From the NCBI GenBank assembly GCA_015066525.1, contig SVOG01000025.1:1-32000 (forward strand): DNA of 32,000 nt. Direction: 5' to 3'. The DNA comes from Oscillospiraceae bacterium (lineage in GTDB: Bacteria; Bacillota; Clostridia; Oscillospirales; Acutalibacteraceae). Each line of letters begins with the position of its first letter. Position 1 is the stretch's first letter. Positions 25,605 to 32,000 of the stretch are shown piece after piece. A program made the translations under genes and the position numbers. The notes beneath the pieces were generated by a model. The model saw only the letters and a list, made by a program, of their open reading frames with translations. It searched no databases and had not been told where the DNA came from.

Positions 25605-26816
25605 ATGAATGATACAAAAGATGAGGTCATCCGTTTTTGCATTGAAGAGGATGTGAAATTTGTGCGTCTCGCCTTCTGCGACGTCTGGGGACGGCAGAAG
25701 AATATCTCCATTATGGCGGACGAACTCGAGCGTGCCTTCGGTTACGGCATTGCGCTCGACGGCTCGGCAATTTCGGGATTCGGCGGCGAGGTGCATTCCG
25801 ATTTGCTGCTGCACCCCGATGCGGATACGCTCACCATCCTGCCGTGGCGTCCCGAGCAGGGCAAGGTCGTGAGAATGTTCTGCTCCATTACCTATCCGGA
25901 CGGCAAACCCTTTGAGTGCGACACGCGAACGCTGCTGAAAAATGCGGTCGCCGAGGCGGAGCAGGCGGGCTATCGCTTCTATTTCGGCGCGGAGCAGGAG
26001 TTCTATCTCTTCAAGCTCGATGAGAATAACGAGCCGACGAAAATCCCGTACGATAAAGCGAGTTATATGGACCTGGCGCCGTTTGACCGCGGTGAAAATA
26101 TCCGCCGCGAAATTTGTCTGACGCTGGAACAGATGGGCATCTCCCCCGAGAGTTCCCACCACGAGGAGGGACCGGGACAGAATGAAATCGACTTTCGCTA
26201 TTCCGAGGCGCTGACCGCCGCGGATAATGTGATGACCTTGCAGACGGTCGTCAATACCGTAGCCAACCGCAACGGTCTCTTTGCCGATTTCTCGCCGAAA
26301 CCGCTCGACGATAAACCGGGCAACGGATTTCATATCAATGTGTCGGTGAAGTCGGACGACGGCGCGGACAATATTATGCCCTATATGATAGCGGGTGTGC
26401 TCGAAAAGGCGGTCGATATGACGGCGTTTTTGAATCCTACCGAGAAATCCTACGCGCGTCTCGGTAATAACAAAGCACCGCGCTATGTCTCCTGGTCGAG
26501 CGAAAACCGCTCGCAGCTTGTGAGAATTCCCGCCGCGGTCGGACAGTACAGGAGAGCTGAGCTGCGCAGCGCCGACCCGTCGGTCAATCCGTATATCGCC
26601 TTTGCGCTGATGATTTACTCGGGACTTTACGGTATTCAGAATCAACTGGATTTACCGTATGTGGCGGACTTCAATTTATTTACGGCGGACGAAGCGACGC
26701 TTTCTCAGTTCGAAATGCTGCCGCAATCACTCGAAGAAGCCAAGGCTGCCGCTCAGAAGAGCGAATTTATCAAAGCGCGTATCCCTGAGAAGATATTTGA
26801 TATTTACTGTAAATAA
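25605..26816 (+). CDS. glnA: Glutamine synthetase, short type I
   Basis: This 403-residue GSI-alpha enzyme joins ammonia to glutamate using ATP. Recognisable are DGSAISGFGGE, FGAEQEFYLF (metal/ATP site), SSHHEEGPGQNEIDF, GNGFHINVS, and SWSSENRSQLVRIP. It is about 40 residues shorter than B. subtilis GlnA. It lacks the adenylylation Tyr region and the usual C-terminal WDMF...EREQY helix. The position of the B. subtilis feedback residue Arg62 (GFVRIEE) reads GFGGEVH. Regulation is therefore probably at the leader and by other contacts. It is followed 33 bp later by the ANTAR gene. Confidence 0.92.
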   Translation: MNDTKDEVIRFCIEEDVKFVRLAFCDVWGRQKNISIMADELERAFGYGIALDGSAISGFGGEVHSDLLLHPDADTLTILPWRPEQGKVVRMFCSITYPDGKPFECDTRTLLKNAVAEAEQAGYRFYFGAEQEFYLFKLDENNEPTKIPYDKASYMDLAPFDRGENIRREICLTLEQMGISPESSHHEEGPGQNEIDFRYSEALTAADNVMTLQTVVNTVANRNGLFADFSPKPLDDKPGNGFHINVSVKSDDGADNIMPYMIAGVLEKAVDMTAFLNPTEKSYARLGNNKAPRYVSWSSENRSQLVRIPAAVGQYRRAELRSADPSVNPYIAFALMIYSGLYGIQNQLDLPYVADFNLFTADEATLSQFEMLPQSLEEAKAAAQKSEFIKARIPEKIFDIYCK

Positions 26817-26849
26817 CGATTAAAAAGACGGCTGAAAGGAGGGAGCACA

Positions 26850-27434
26850 GTGCCAATGGAAGAACACGCATACAGTATGCTTGTCGTTTCTTCGACGGAC
26901 AATTTTAATCACGCAGTGGCGGCGATGCTCCCGAAAGCGAGTTTTCAGCCGGTGATAAACGTTTCGACAGTGACCCGGGCACGGCGCACCGTAGCGGAGA
27001 GAAATTTCGATTTTGTGATTATCAATGCCCCCGTCGGCGGTGATTTAGGGATGCACTTTGCGATTGATTGCAGTATTTCGCATCACGCGTTGGTGCTCCT
27101 GTTGGTGCCGAATGAAATTCACGGCGATGTCTACTCCAAAGTCGCGGAGCACGGGGTTTTCACCCTGCAAAAGCCGATGAATAAAGCCACGATGGAAAAT
27201 GCCCTGCGCTGGCTCCTGACGGCGAAGCGTAAACTGTCGGGCGCTGAGACAAAATCAACGAAAATGGAGGACAAGATGGAGGAAATCCGCCTTGTCAATA
27301 AAGCGAAATGGCTCCTCATCAGCAACGAGGGACTGCTCGAGCCCGAAGCGCACCGCTTCCTCGAAAAAGAGGCGATGGACCGCTGTGTTACCAAACGGGT
27401 GGTTGCCGCGGAAATCATTCGCAAATACTCCTGA
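26850..27434 (+). CDS. ANTAR antiterminator with degenerate receiver domain (GlnR-like)
   Basis: The 194-residue protein has a receiver-like N-terminal domain (about 8-125) and a coiled coil. The C-terminal ANTAR RNA-binding domain (about 143-194) includes NKAKWLLISNEGLLEPEAHR and KRVVAAEIIRKYS. The normal phospho-Asp reads VIINAP (Asn59) and the acidic pair after strand 1 reads SSTD, while the late Lys (LQKP) remains. It is thus a pseudo-receiver, probably controlled by a ligand or partner. ANTAR proteins stop terminator formation in leaders. The GTG at 26850 has AGGAGG 7 bases upstream; ATG 26856 is alternative. Its place after glnA matches clostridial glnA-glnR loci. Confidence 0.88.
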   Translation: MPMEEHAYSMLVVSSTDNFNHAVAAMLPKASFQPVINVSTVTRARRTVAERNFDFVIINAPVGGDLGMHFAIDCSISHHALVLLLVPNEIHGDVYSKVAEHGVFTLQKPMNKATMENALRWLLTAKRKLSGAETKSTKMEDKMEEIRLVNKAKWLLISNEGLLEPEAHRFLEKEAMDRCVTKRVVAAEIIRKYS

Positions 27435-27444
27435 GAAAAATATG

Positions 27445-27495
27445 TTGACACCGTGTCAGAGTAGTTGTATAATACAATTACTGACACGGTGTCAA
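27445..27495 (+). promoter_or_regulatory. Consensus promoter with two TetR-type operators
   Basis: A perfect TTGACA (27445-27450), 17 bp, and perfect TATAAT (27468-27473). TGACACCGTGTCA (27446-27458) overlaps the -35 and TGACACGGTGTCA (27482-27494) lies just past the start. The two 13-bp palindromes are exact inverted copies 36 bp apart. This fits tight self-repression by the following TetR protein. Confidence 0.88.
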
Positions 27496-27516
27496 TTCTG
27501 ATTTGGGGAGATATTT

Positions 27517-28125
27517 ATGCCAAGAGGTTGTGCAGCATTAACCAATGCGCGCAGGGAAGAAATTATCTGCGCCTGCAAGGAATTATATAAGACGATGAGC
27601 TTTAAGGAGATTACGATTAAAGAAATCGCCGCCTATACCTCCTTTACCCGCCCATCCATATATAATTATTTTGAAACGAAGGAAGAGATTTTTCTTGCCA
27701 TTTTGCAGCAGGAATATGAGCGCTGGGTGGAAGAACTCTGCCGCGTGACGGCTGAAAACGCGGCGCTGTCCAAGCAGCAGGTGGCGGAAAAACTTGCCAC
27801 TTCCCTCGAAAACAGGGAGCTGTTGTTGAAACTGATGAGTATGAACCATTACGATATGGAGGCAAACAGCCGTATGGAGCGCCTGGTGGACTTCAAGAAC
27901 GCGTACGGCGCGTCGCTGACTGCGGTTGATGCGCTGCTGCAAAAATTCTGTCCCGATGTCGACCGAAATGCGTTTCTCTATAACTTTTTCCCGTTCATTT
28001 ACGGTATTTATCCCTACGCCGTCGTGACCGAAAAGCAGCGGGAAGCGATGGAACAGGCGGGGATTCATTATCAGTATCATACCATCTATGAACTCGCGTA
28101 TCACTGCGCGCTGAAACTACTGTAA
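27517..28125 (+). CDS. TetR family transcriptional repressor
   Basis: The 202-residue protein has an N-terminal TetR helix-turn-helix (about 10-58). It includes FKEITIKEIAAYTSFTRPSI, then YNYFETKEEIF. A helical ligand-binding domain makes up the rest. GGGGAG precedes the ATG. The gene lies directly under the double palindromic operator and at the head of an operon with a CMD-cupin fusion, a flavodoxin and an ACT protein. The inducer is unknown; the downstream genes suggest a redox-active or quinone-like compound. Confidence 0.9.
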   Translation: MPRGCAALTNARREEIICACKELYKTMSFKEITIKEIAAYTSFTRPSIYNYFETKEEIFLAILQQEYERWVEELCRVTAENAALSKQQVAEKLATSLENRELLLKLMSMNHYDMEANSRMERLVDFKNAYGASLTAVDALLQKFCPDVDRNAFLYNFFPFIYGIYPYAVVTEKQREAMEQAGIHYQYHTIYELAYHCALKLL

Positions 28126-28132
28126 GGAGATT

Positions 28133-28258
28133 ACGTATCTCGAAGAGCCGTATATGCCGCACGCGCTTGCGGGCGTTATGGCGCAGAATAAACCGGCAAA
28201 TGCCGATAAAAAACATATCTGGTCGACAGGCGACCAGAAGATAACGGAGGGAAAATAA
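28133..28258 (+). pseudogene. Short coding-like remnant between tetR and the CMD-cupin gene
   Basis: A stop-free frame in a different phase from tetR reads YLEEPYMPHALAGVMAQNKP followed by ANADKKHIWSTGDQKITEGK and stops at 28256-28258, one base before the next ATG. Composition and codon use look coding. There is no ATG next to the AGGAG at 28125-28129; ACG (28133) sits where ATG would be expected. The first ATG (28154) is too far from a ribosome binding site. It may be the 3' end of a lost gene or a small protein with a non-standard start. I do not recognise the family. Confidence 0.4.
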
Positions 28259-29014
28259 ATGAGTGAAAAGATTGTACAGACCGCGGGCAGGGACCAACTC
28301 GGTGAGTTCGCGCCGACCTTTGCCCATCTGAATGACGATGTACTCTTTGGCGAGGTGTGGAACGAGCCCGTGCTCGACACCAAGACAAAATGTATGCTGA
28401 CCGTCGTGTCGCTGATGGCGAGCGGCGTCACCGACAGTTCGCTGACCTATCATCTGATGAATGCGAAGAAAAACGGCGTGACCAAGGAAGAAATCGCTGC
28501 CATCGTCACCCACTGCACGATGTATACCGGCTGGCCAAAGGGCTGGGCAGTATTCCGCCTTGCCAAAGAGGTGTGGGCGGAGGACGGCGACGCACTGAGC
28601 GATAAGGAGCGTTTCCAAAACGAGATTATGTTTCCCATCGGTGAGCCGAATCCCTACGGCGAATTCTTTAGCGGACAGAGTTATCTCGCGCCCGTATCCG
28701 ATAAGCAGATTTCGATATTTAATGTCACCTTCGAGCCGGGCTGCCGCAATAACTGGCATATCCACCACGCAAAGCACGGCGGCGGTCAGATGCTGATTTG
28801 TATCGGCGGCCGCGGTTACTATCAGGAGTGGGGCAAGCCGGCAGTGGAGATGACCCCCGGCACGGTCATTAATATTCCCGCCGAAGTCAAGCATTGGCAC
28901 GGCGCGGCAAAGGATTCCTGGTTTGCCCATCTTGCCGTTGAGATTGAGGGCGAGGATACGCGCAACGAGTGGCTCGAGCCCGTCGATGATAATGAATACA
29001 ACACATTGAAATAA
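28259..29014 (+). CDS. Carboxymuconolactone decarboxylase-cupin fusion protein
   Basis: The 251-residue protein has an N-terminal CMD/AhpD-like helical domain (about 20-108, with ASGVTDSSLTYHLMNAKKNG and MYTGWPKGWAVFRLAKEVW). The C-terminal cupin (about 130-240) has metal ligands in NWHIHHAKHGGGQ (HxH...Q) and PAEVKHWHG. The usual AhpD CxxC pair is not seen; VTHCTMY holds a single Cys. Fusions of this kind are common in Clostridia near flavodoxins and TetR or MerR regulators, but the reaction is unknown. GGAGG precedes the start, and the gene is followed by flavodoxin after 11 bp. Confidence 0.87.
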   Translation: MSEKIVQTAGRDQLGEFAPTFAHLNDDVLFGEVWNEPVLDTKTKCMLTVVSLMASGVTDSSLTYHLMNAKKNGVTKEEIAAIVTHCTMYTGWPKGWAVFRLAKEVWAEDGDALSDKERFQNEIMFPIGEPNPYGEFFSGQSYLAPVSDKQISIFNVTFEPGCRNNWHIHHAKHGGGQMLICIGGRGYYQEWGKPAVEMTPGTVINIPAEVKHWHGAAKDSWFAHLAVEIEGEDTRNEWLEPVDDNEYNTLK

Positions 29015-29025
29015 AGGAGTTAATT

Positions 29026-29496
29026 ATGAGCAAGCAATTAGTAGCCTATTTTTCCGCCGGCGGCACGACTGCCGCAAAGGCAAAGGCATTTGCCGAGGCA
29101 GCTGGCGCTGACCTCTACGAAATCAAACCCGAAAAGCTCTACACAAAATCCGACCTGAACTGGATGAATCCGCTCTCCCGCAGCAGCAAGGAGATGAAGA
29201 AGGGTATCAAACCCGCCCTTGCGGATACCGATGCGGGGATTGAAAACTACGATACCATTTTTGTCGGTTTCCCGATTTGGTGGTATGTCGCACCGACGAT
29301 TATTAACAGTTTTCTCGAGGCGTACGATTTTTCCGGCAAGAAGATTGTCCTCTTTGCTACCTCGGGCGGCAGCGGATTCGGCAAGGCAGTGCAGAATTTG
29401 CAGCCGAGCGCGCCCGGCGCCGAAATCGTCGAGGGCAGACTCTTAAACGGCAGCGTTTCCGCTGAGGAGCTCAAGGCGTTTGCCGCAAAGTTCTGA
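29026..29496 (+). CDS. Flavodoxin (Flavodoxin_4-like)
   Basis: The 156-residue protein starts MSKQLVAYFSAGGTTAAKAK, with SAGGTTAAKA as the FMN-phosphate loop. GFPIWWYVAPT (83-93) and FATSGGSGFGKA are the flavin-stacking loops. It resembles the flavodoxin/NADPH:quinone-reductase-like group that sits with CMD-cupin proteins. The flavodoxin at 11058 is a different subtype. AAGGAG precedes the ATG. Third coding unit of the TetR operon. Confidence 0.9.
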   Translation: MSKQLVAYFSAGGTTAAKAKAFAEAAGADLYEIKPEKLYTKSDLNWMNPLSRSSKEMKKGIKPALADTDAGIENYDTIFVGFPIWWYVAPTIINSFLEAYDFSGKKIVLFATSGGSGFGKAVQNLQPSAPGAEIVEGRLLNGSVSAEELKAFAAKF

Positions 29497-29509
29497 CGGG
29501 AGCAAGTCG

Positions 29510-29875
29510 ATGAAACTGAAACCGCTCAGCCTCCCGCTGACCGTGTGCAAGGTCGCGGACGTCGGCAGTGTGACAAGGGGTATGGATTTTTTCTTCCTTG
29601 CGAAAACGGATGAGGAAATCTCCCTCGTCTGCAAGACGGAGGATACCCCGTCCGTTACCCTCGCGCGCGAGGACGGATGGCGTGCCTTTCGTATCGAAGG
29701 AATGCTGGATTTCTCGCTCATCGGGATTTTGTCCAAAATTTCCGCCGTGCTCGCCGAAAACGGCATCGGCATCTTTGCCGTATCGACCTATAATACGGAT
29801 TACATTCTGGTAAAAGAGCAGGACTTTGCCCGCGCGATGACCGCACTCACCGCGGCGGGATATGAGTTAGCCTGA
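29510..29875 (+). CDS. ACT-domain protein
   Basis: The 121-residue protein consists of two ACT-like halves. VCKVADVGS starts the first; EGMLDFSLIGILSKISAVLA with ENGIGIFAVSTYNTDYILV forms the second and clearer one. It resembles small stand-alone amino-acid-binding ACT proteins. ATG 29510 follows GGGAG at 7 bases; longer frames have no ribosome binding site. It is 13 bp after the flavodoxin, so it is probably the last gene of the TetR-controlled operon. Ligand unknown. Confidence 0.85.
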   Translation: MKLKPLSLPLTVCKVADVGSVTRGMDFFFLAKTDEEISLVCKTEDTPSVTLAREDGWRAFRIEGMLDFSLIGILSKISAVLAENGIGIFAVSTYNTDYILVKEQDFARAMTALTAAGYELA

Positions 29876-29885
29876 GTAAAGACAG

Positions 29886-29922
29886 AAAAAGTACACCCTT
29901 CTTTTGGCGGTGTACTTTTTTT
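29886..29922 (+). terminator. Terminator of the tetR operon
   Basis: AAAAAGTACACC pairs with GGTGTACTTTTT around an 11-base loop, followed by TT. Confidence 0.85.
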
Positions 29923-29930
29923 GGATTATG

Positions 29931-29939
29931 TGCTATAAT
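29931..29939 (+). promoter_or_regulatory. Extended -10 promoter of luxS
   Basis: TGCTATAAT: a perfect TATAAT with TGn before it, about 30 bases ahead of the luxS start. No good -35 is seen; the region 17 bp upstream is the terminator arm. Confidence 0.55.
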
Positions 29940-29969
29940 GATGAGGATAACGATTTTAAGGAGACAATT

Positions 29970-30494
29970 ATGGAATTGATACAGAGCTTTTCGGTGGACC
30001 ATATGCAGATTGTACCCGGCATTTTTACGAGCAGGGTGGACTATCTCGGCGATTACACCGTGACGACCTACGATATCCGGCTGAAGCGACCGAACAGGGA
30101 GCCGGTGATTGACGTGGCGGCGATGCATTCGCTCGAGCATATAATCGCGACCTACCTGCGCAACGACCCCGACTGGAAGGACGAGGTTGTCTACTGGGGA
30201 CCGATGGGTTGCCTGACCGGTTTTTATCTCATACTCAAGGGCAACCGCGCGCCGCAGGAATTGTTTTTCTTGCTCCGCGATGCGTTTCGCGCCGTGGAGG
30301 ACGCGACAGAAGTACCCGGGGCGGCACCCGTCAACTGCGGTCACTATCTGATGCACAATCTCGAAATGGCAAAATGGTACGCGCGCGAGTTTGCCGACTA
30401 TCTGGAGGCGAATGCCGACAATGCCGCTATCTTTGCGTATCCCAGAACCGAGCGCCTTGTGACCGACGACGGTCAGCATTTTTACGATTCGTAA
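29970..30494 (+). CDS. luxS: S-ribosylhomocysteine lyase
   Basis: This 174-residue enzyme splits S-ribosylhomocysteine into homocysteine and DPD, the AI-2 precursor. The HSLEH metal motif gives His53, catalytic Glu56 and His57. GCLTGFY holds the catalytic Cys81, and VNCGHY has the third metal ligand Cys123. ATG 29970 gives the usual N-terminus ending SVDHMQIVPG and follows AAGGAG. There is no pfs or metK neighbour in the window. It is followed by budA on the same strand after 37 bp. Confidence 0.95.
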   Translation: MELIQSFSVDHMQIVPGIFTSRVDYLGDYTVTTYDIRLKRPNREPVIDVAAMHSLEHIIATYLRNDPDWKDEVVYWGPMGCLTGFYLILKGNRAPQELFFLLRDAFRAVEDATEVPGAAPVNCGHYLMHNLEMAKWYAREFADYLEANADNAAIFAYPRTERLVTDDGQHFYDS

Positions 30495-30531
30495 GGCGTG
30501 AGATGATTTTGAACGAAACGGAGAGAAAACG

Positions 30532-31260
30532 ATGAATGAATTAAAGATGTTTCAGGTGTCGACCCTGCAGGCGTTGATGCTCGGCTATACGAAATCCGTT
30601 ATCACGGTGGAGAAGCTCCTGCGCCATGGCGATATTGGGCTCGGCACCTTTGAGGATGTTGACGGCGAGATGATTGTCCTTGACGGGCATTGCTACCGCG
30701 CGAATTCCGTCGGCGATATCAGCGAAGCGGAGGATGATACGGGCGTGCCCTTCTGCGCCGTTTCCTTTATGGACGCACAGAGCAGGACGGAGATTGAAAA
30801 CATCCGTAGCATCGAGGAGTTGAAGCAATTTCTCGATGTCTCCATTGACGAGGCGTTTGCGCTCAACAGTATGCATATCGTCCGCGTCGACGGCTTGTTC
30901 CGTAAGGTGATGGCGCGTTCGGAGGACGGGCTGAAATCCCGTCACGTGGAGCTGAAGAAAATTCTTGAGAATAACCAGCAGGATTTTTGCTTTGAAAATA
31001 TCCGCGGCAGCCTCGTGTGCATCTATTTCCCCGATTATATGGACGGCATCAATGCGCCCGGCTGGCACCTCCACTTTGTTTCGCAGGATAAGACCCACGG
31101 CGGGCATGTGTTTGATATTGATTTGGAGAGCGGCATAGCGTCGTTTACGCGTATCAGCACGATTGAGATTAAATTCCCCGCCACCGCTGAGTTCGATACT
31201 TACGCGCTCAAAGAGGCGTCCCAAAATGACATCAAGGCAGTGGAGCAGGGGAAGGAATAA
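30532..31260 (+). CDS. budA: Alpha-acetolactate decarboxylase
   Basis: The 242-residue protein decarboxylates (S)-2-acetolactate to (R)-acetoin. GDIGLGTFEDVDGEMIVLDG (33-52) is the N-terminal signature. GWHLHFVSQDKTHGGHV (178-193) carries the zinc ligands His179, His181 and His192. ENIRGSLVCIYFPDYM is another conserved block. No acetolactate synthase gene is in the window. GGAGAG precedes the ATG. It may be co-transcribed with luxS. It would divert pyruvate-derived acetolactate to a neutral product. Confidence 0.93.
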   Translation: MNELKMFQVSTLQALMLGYTKSVITVEKLLRHGDIGLGTFEDVDGEMIVLDGHCYRANSVGDISEAEDDTGVPFCAVSFMDAQSRTEIENIRSIEELKQFLDVSIDEAFALNSMHIVRVDGLFRKVMARSEDGLKSRHVELKKILENNQQDFCFENIRGSLVCIYFPDYMDGINAPGWHLHFVSQDKTHGGHVFDIDLESGIASFTRISTIEIKFPATAEFDTYALKEASQNDIKAVEQGKE

Positions 31261-31326
31261 CGCCCCCTCTTTTTCTCATAACAGTTTACTGTAATCACCG
31301 GACAAACTCAAAAAATATTTTGCAAA

Positions 31327-31351
31327 AAAAGTACACAGAATGTGTACTTTT
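31327..31351 (+). terminator. Terminator downstream of budA
   Basis: AAAAGTACACA pairs with TGTGTACTTTT around GAA. It shares AAAAGTAC with the terminators at 19344 and 29886. Confidence 0.75.
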
Positions 31352-31450
31352 ATTGATTTATTCTCTTAAATCCATTAAAATATAAGTAAATATTTATTGC
31401 CTGATATAGAAATATATGTGGTCAGCCGGCAAAAATTTTTTCTTTTAAGG

Positions 31451-31513
31451 CTTCCCGAGATAAAATCAATGAAACCTATCAAGCCTTCCCGAGATAAAAT
31501 CAATTAAACCTAC
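31451..31513. repeat. Two direct repeats of 29 bp, period 34
   Basis: CTTCCCGAGATAAAATCAAT followed by (G/T)AAACCTA(T/C) occurs at 31451-31479 and 31485-31513. A third start (CTTCCCC) continues into the next element at 31519. Only two full copies, so it is not a CRISPR array. Confidence 0.75.
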
Positions 31514-31515
31514 TG

Positions 31516-31730
31516 AGGCTTCCCCTTGAGGGGAAGCTGTCGCCAAAGGCGACTGATGAGGTGTTTTGAACGAGGGGAAGGTGGCTGCCGTCAGGCAGAC
31601 GGATGAGGGGCAAATCGGGGGAAGCTGTCACCGCAGGTGACTGATGAGGTGGAACAATAACCGATAACGCCACTTCGTGGCTACACCTCATCCACCGCAA
31701 GCGGTCCCCCTTCTCCTCAAGGAGAAGGCT
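31516..31730. repeat. MITE-like element with repeated GGGGAAG-hairpin-ATGAGG units
   Basis: The ends AGGCTTCCCCTTGAGG... (31516-31537) and ...CCTCAAGGAGAAGGCT (31709-31730) are imperfect inverted copies. Inside are three direct units at 31531-31563, 31574-31610 and 31617-31652, and an inverted one at 31684-31713. Each is GGGGAAG, a short stem-loop, then ATGAGG. The stems differ in sequence but stay paired. Similar units are widespread in gut Clostridia. No transposase is present. Confidence 0.7.
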
Positions 31731-31772
31731 ATAAATTAATAAAAAAATAATATGTTTCAAGGAGGAATGAAT

Positions 31773-32000
31773 ATGAAACAAAAACAAAATTTTAGTAGAA
31801 AGGTGATAAGCGTCCTACTGTCGCTTCTGATAGTATTCTCGTGCTTCTCGGGCATGAGCCTGACGGCGTATGCGGTGGATAATACTGCGGCAGAAGTGCT
31901 AAAACCGACAGTAACAGATGGCAAAGTAACAAACGCGAAAGTATTGGAGTACGCCGGTAAGCAGTGGTATGTCATCGCAAGCGGCGGCGAAGGAGTCCAA
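31773..32000 (+). CDS. Secreted protein, N-terminal part (runs off right edge)
   Basis: The 76 visible residues start MKQKQNFSRKVISVLLSLLI and continue through a hydrophobic stretch to MSLTAYA, a clear signal peptide with cleavage after TAYA (about residue 35). The mature part begins VDNTAAEVLKPTVTDGKVTN, then AKVLEYAGKQWYVIA, which could be the opening of a DUF6273-like domain. Too little is visible for a function. AGGAGG lies 7 bases before the ATG. It is preceded by the repeat element, with no clear promoter except a possible TATAAA near 31729. Confidence 0.75.
   Translation, partial: MKQKQNFSRKVISVLLSLLIVFSCFSGMSLTAYAVDNTAAEVLKPTVTDGKVTNAKVLEYAGKQWYVIASGGEGVQ

Noticed and set aside
25500-25605. 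Glutamine riboswitch (glnA RNA) upstream of glnA
   Set aside because: The characteristic conserved junction is not visible; the region is explained by a simple terminator hairpin and an ANTAR gene is next door.
25557-26645. A 362-codon minus-strand frame over glnA
   Set aside because: Antisense shadow of glnA with no motifs.
31451-31520. Possible CRISPR from repeats at 34-bp period
   Set aside because: Only two full copies with 5-bp gaps; no spacer-size intervals and no cas genes.

Overview
The window looks like chromosome of an anaerobic gut-type Clostridia, probably the Ruminococcaceae/Oscillospiraceae group. Reasons: moderate GC with strong AGGAGG ribosome binding sites; sigma-A promoters of the TTGACA-17-TATAAT type; a DapL-type aminotransferase; a glnA followed by an ANTAR regulator; cytoplasmic glycosidases without signal peptides; and intergenic palindromic repeats of a style common in these genomes. 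I see no rRNA, tRNA, CRISPR array, transposase or phage gene. The assignment rests on gene content only. || Layout. 1-497: start of a secreted protein with a DPSGSE repeat, leaving the left edge. 633-6843: four cytoplasmic carbohydrate-active enzymes, GH78, GH5 and GH130 as a leftward operon and a GH2 beta-glucuronidase divergent from them, with two overlapping promoters between. 6844-8167: a repeat-rich intergenic region, an unannotated 49-residue peptide gene with its own near-consensus promoter, and two small membrane proteins. 8326-10053: an ABC half-exporter. 10084-13082: a leftward operon of MerR regulator, CDF metal transporter, flavodoxin, DUF3990 protein and ferritin-like protein. 13188-17474: an alpha/beta hydrolase, a metal-binding HMA protein, and a lipoprotein/iron alcohol dehydrogenase/esterase operon. 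Two of these units share the same MerR-type operator. 17655-19339: membrane-anchored HAD phosphatase and a membrane protein. 19375-23682: dapL, pyrG and gdhA. 23862-25350: two paralogous membrane proteins with Cys-rich tails and an Lgt-like protein. 25605-27434: glnA and an ANTAR regulator. 27517-29875: autoregulated tetR, a coding remnant, a CMD-cupin fusion, a flavodoxin and an ACT protein. 29970-31260: luxS and budA. 31261-31772: terminator plus a structured repeat cluster. 31773-32000: start of another secreted protein. || How it works together. The glycosidase locus probably finishes imported oligosaccharides containing rhamnose, glucuronic acid and mannose. The MerR, TetR and HMA units look like separately controlled redox, electrophile and metal stress modules. 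pyrG, gdhA and glnA all carry a similar leader hairpin just after the promoter. Together with the ANTAR protein downstream of glnA, this suggests antitermination control of nitrogen and glutamine metabolism. || The observations I rate highest are the small peptide gene, the three related nitrogen-gene leaders with a pseudo-receiver ANTAR protein, the two-copy MerR operator, the GTTAGC palindromes before the HMA gene, the Cys-tailed paralog pair beside an atypical Lgt, and the 31.5-31.7 kb repeat with stems that change but stay paired.
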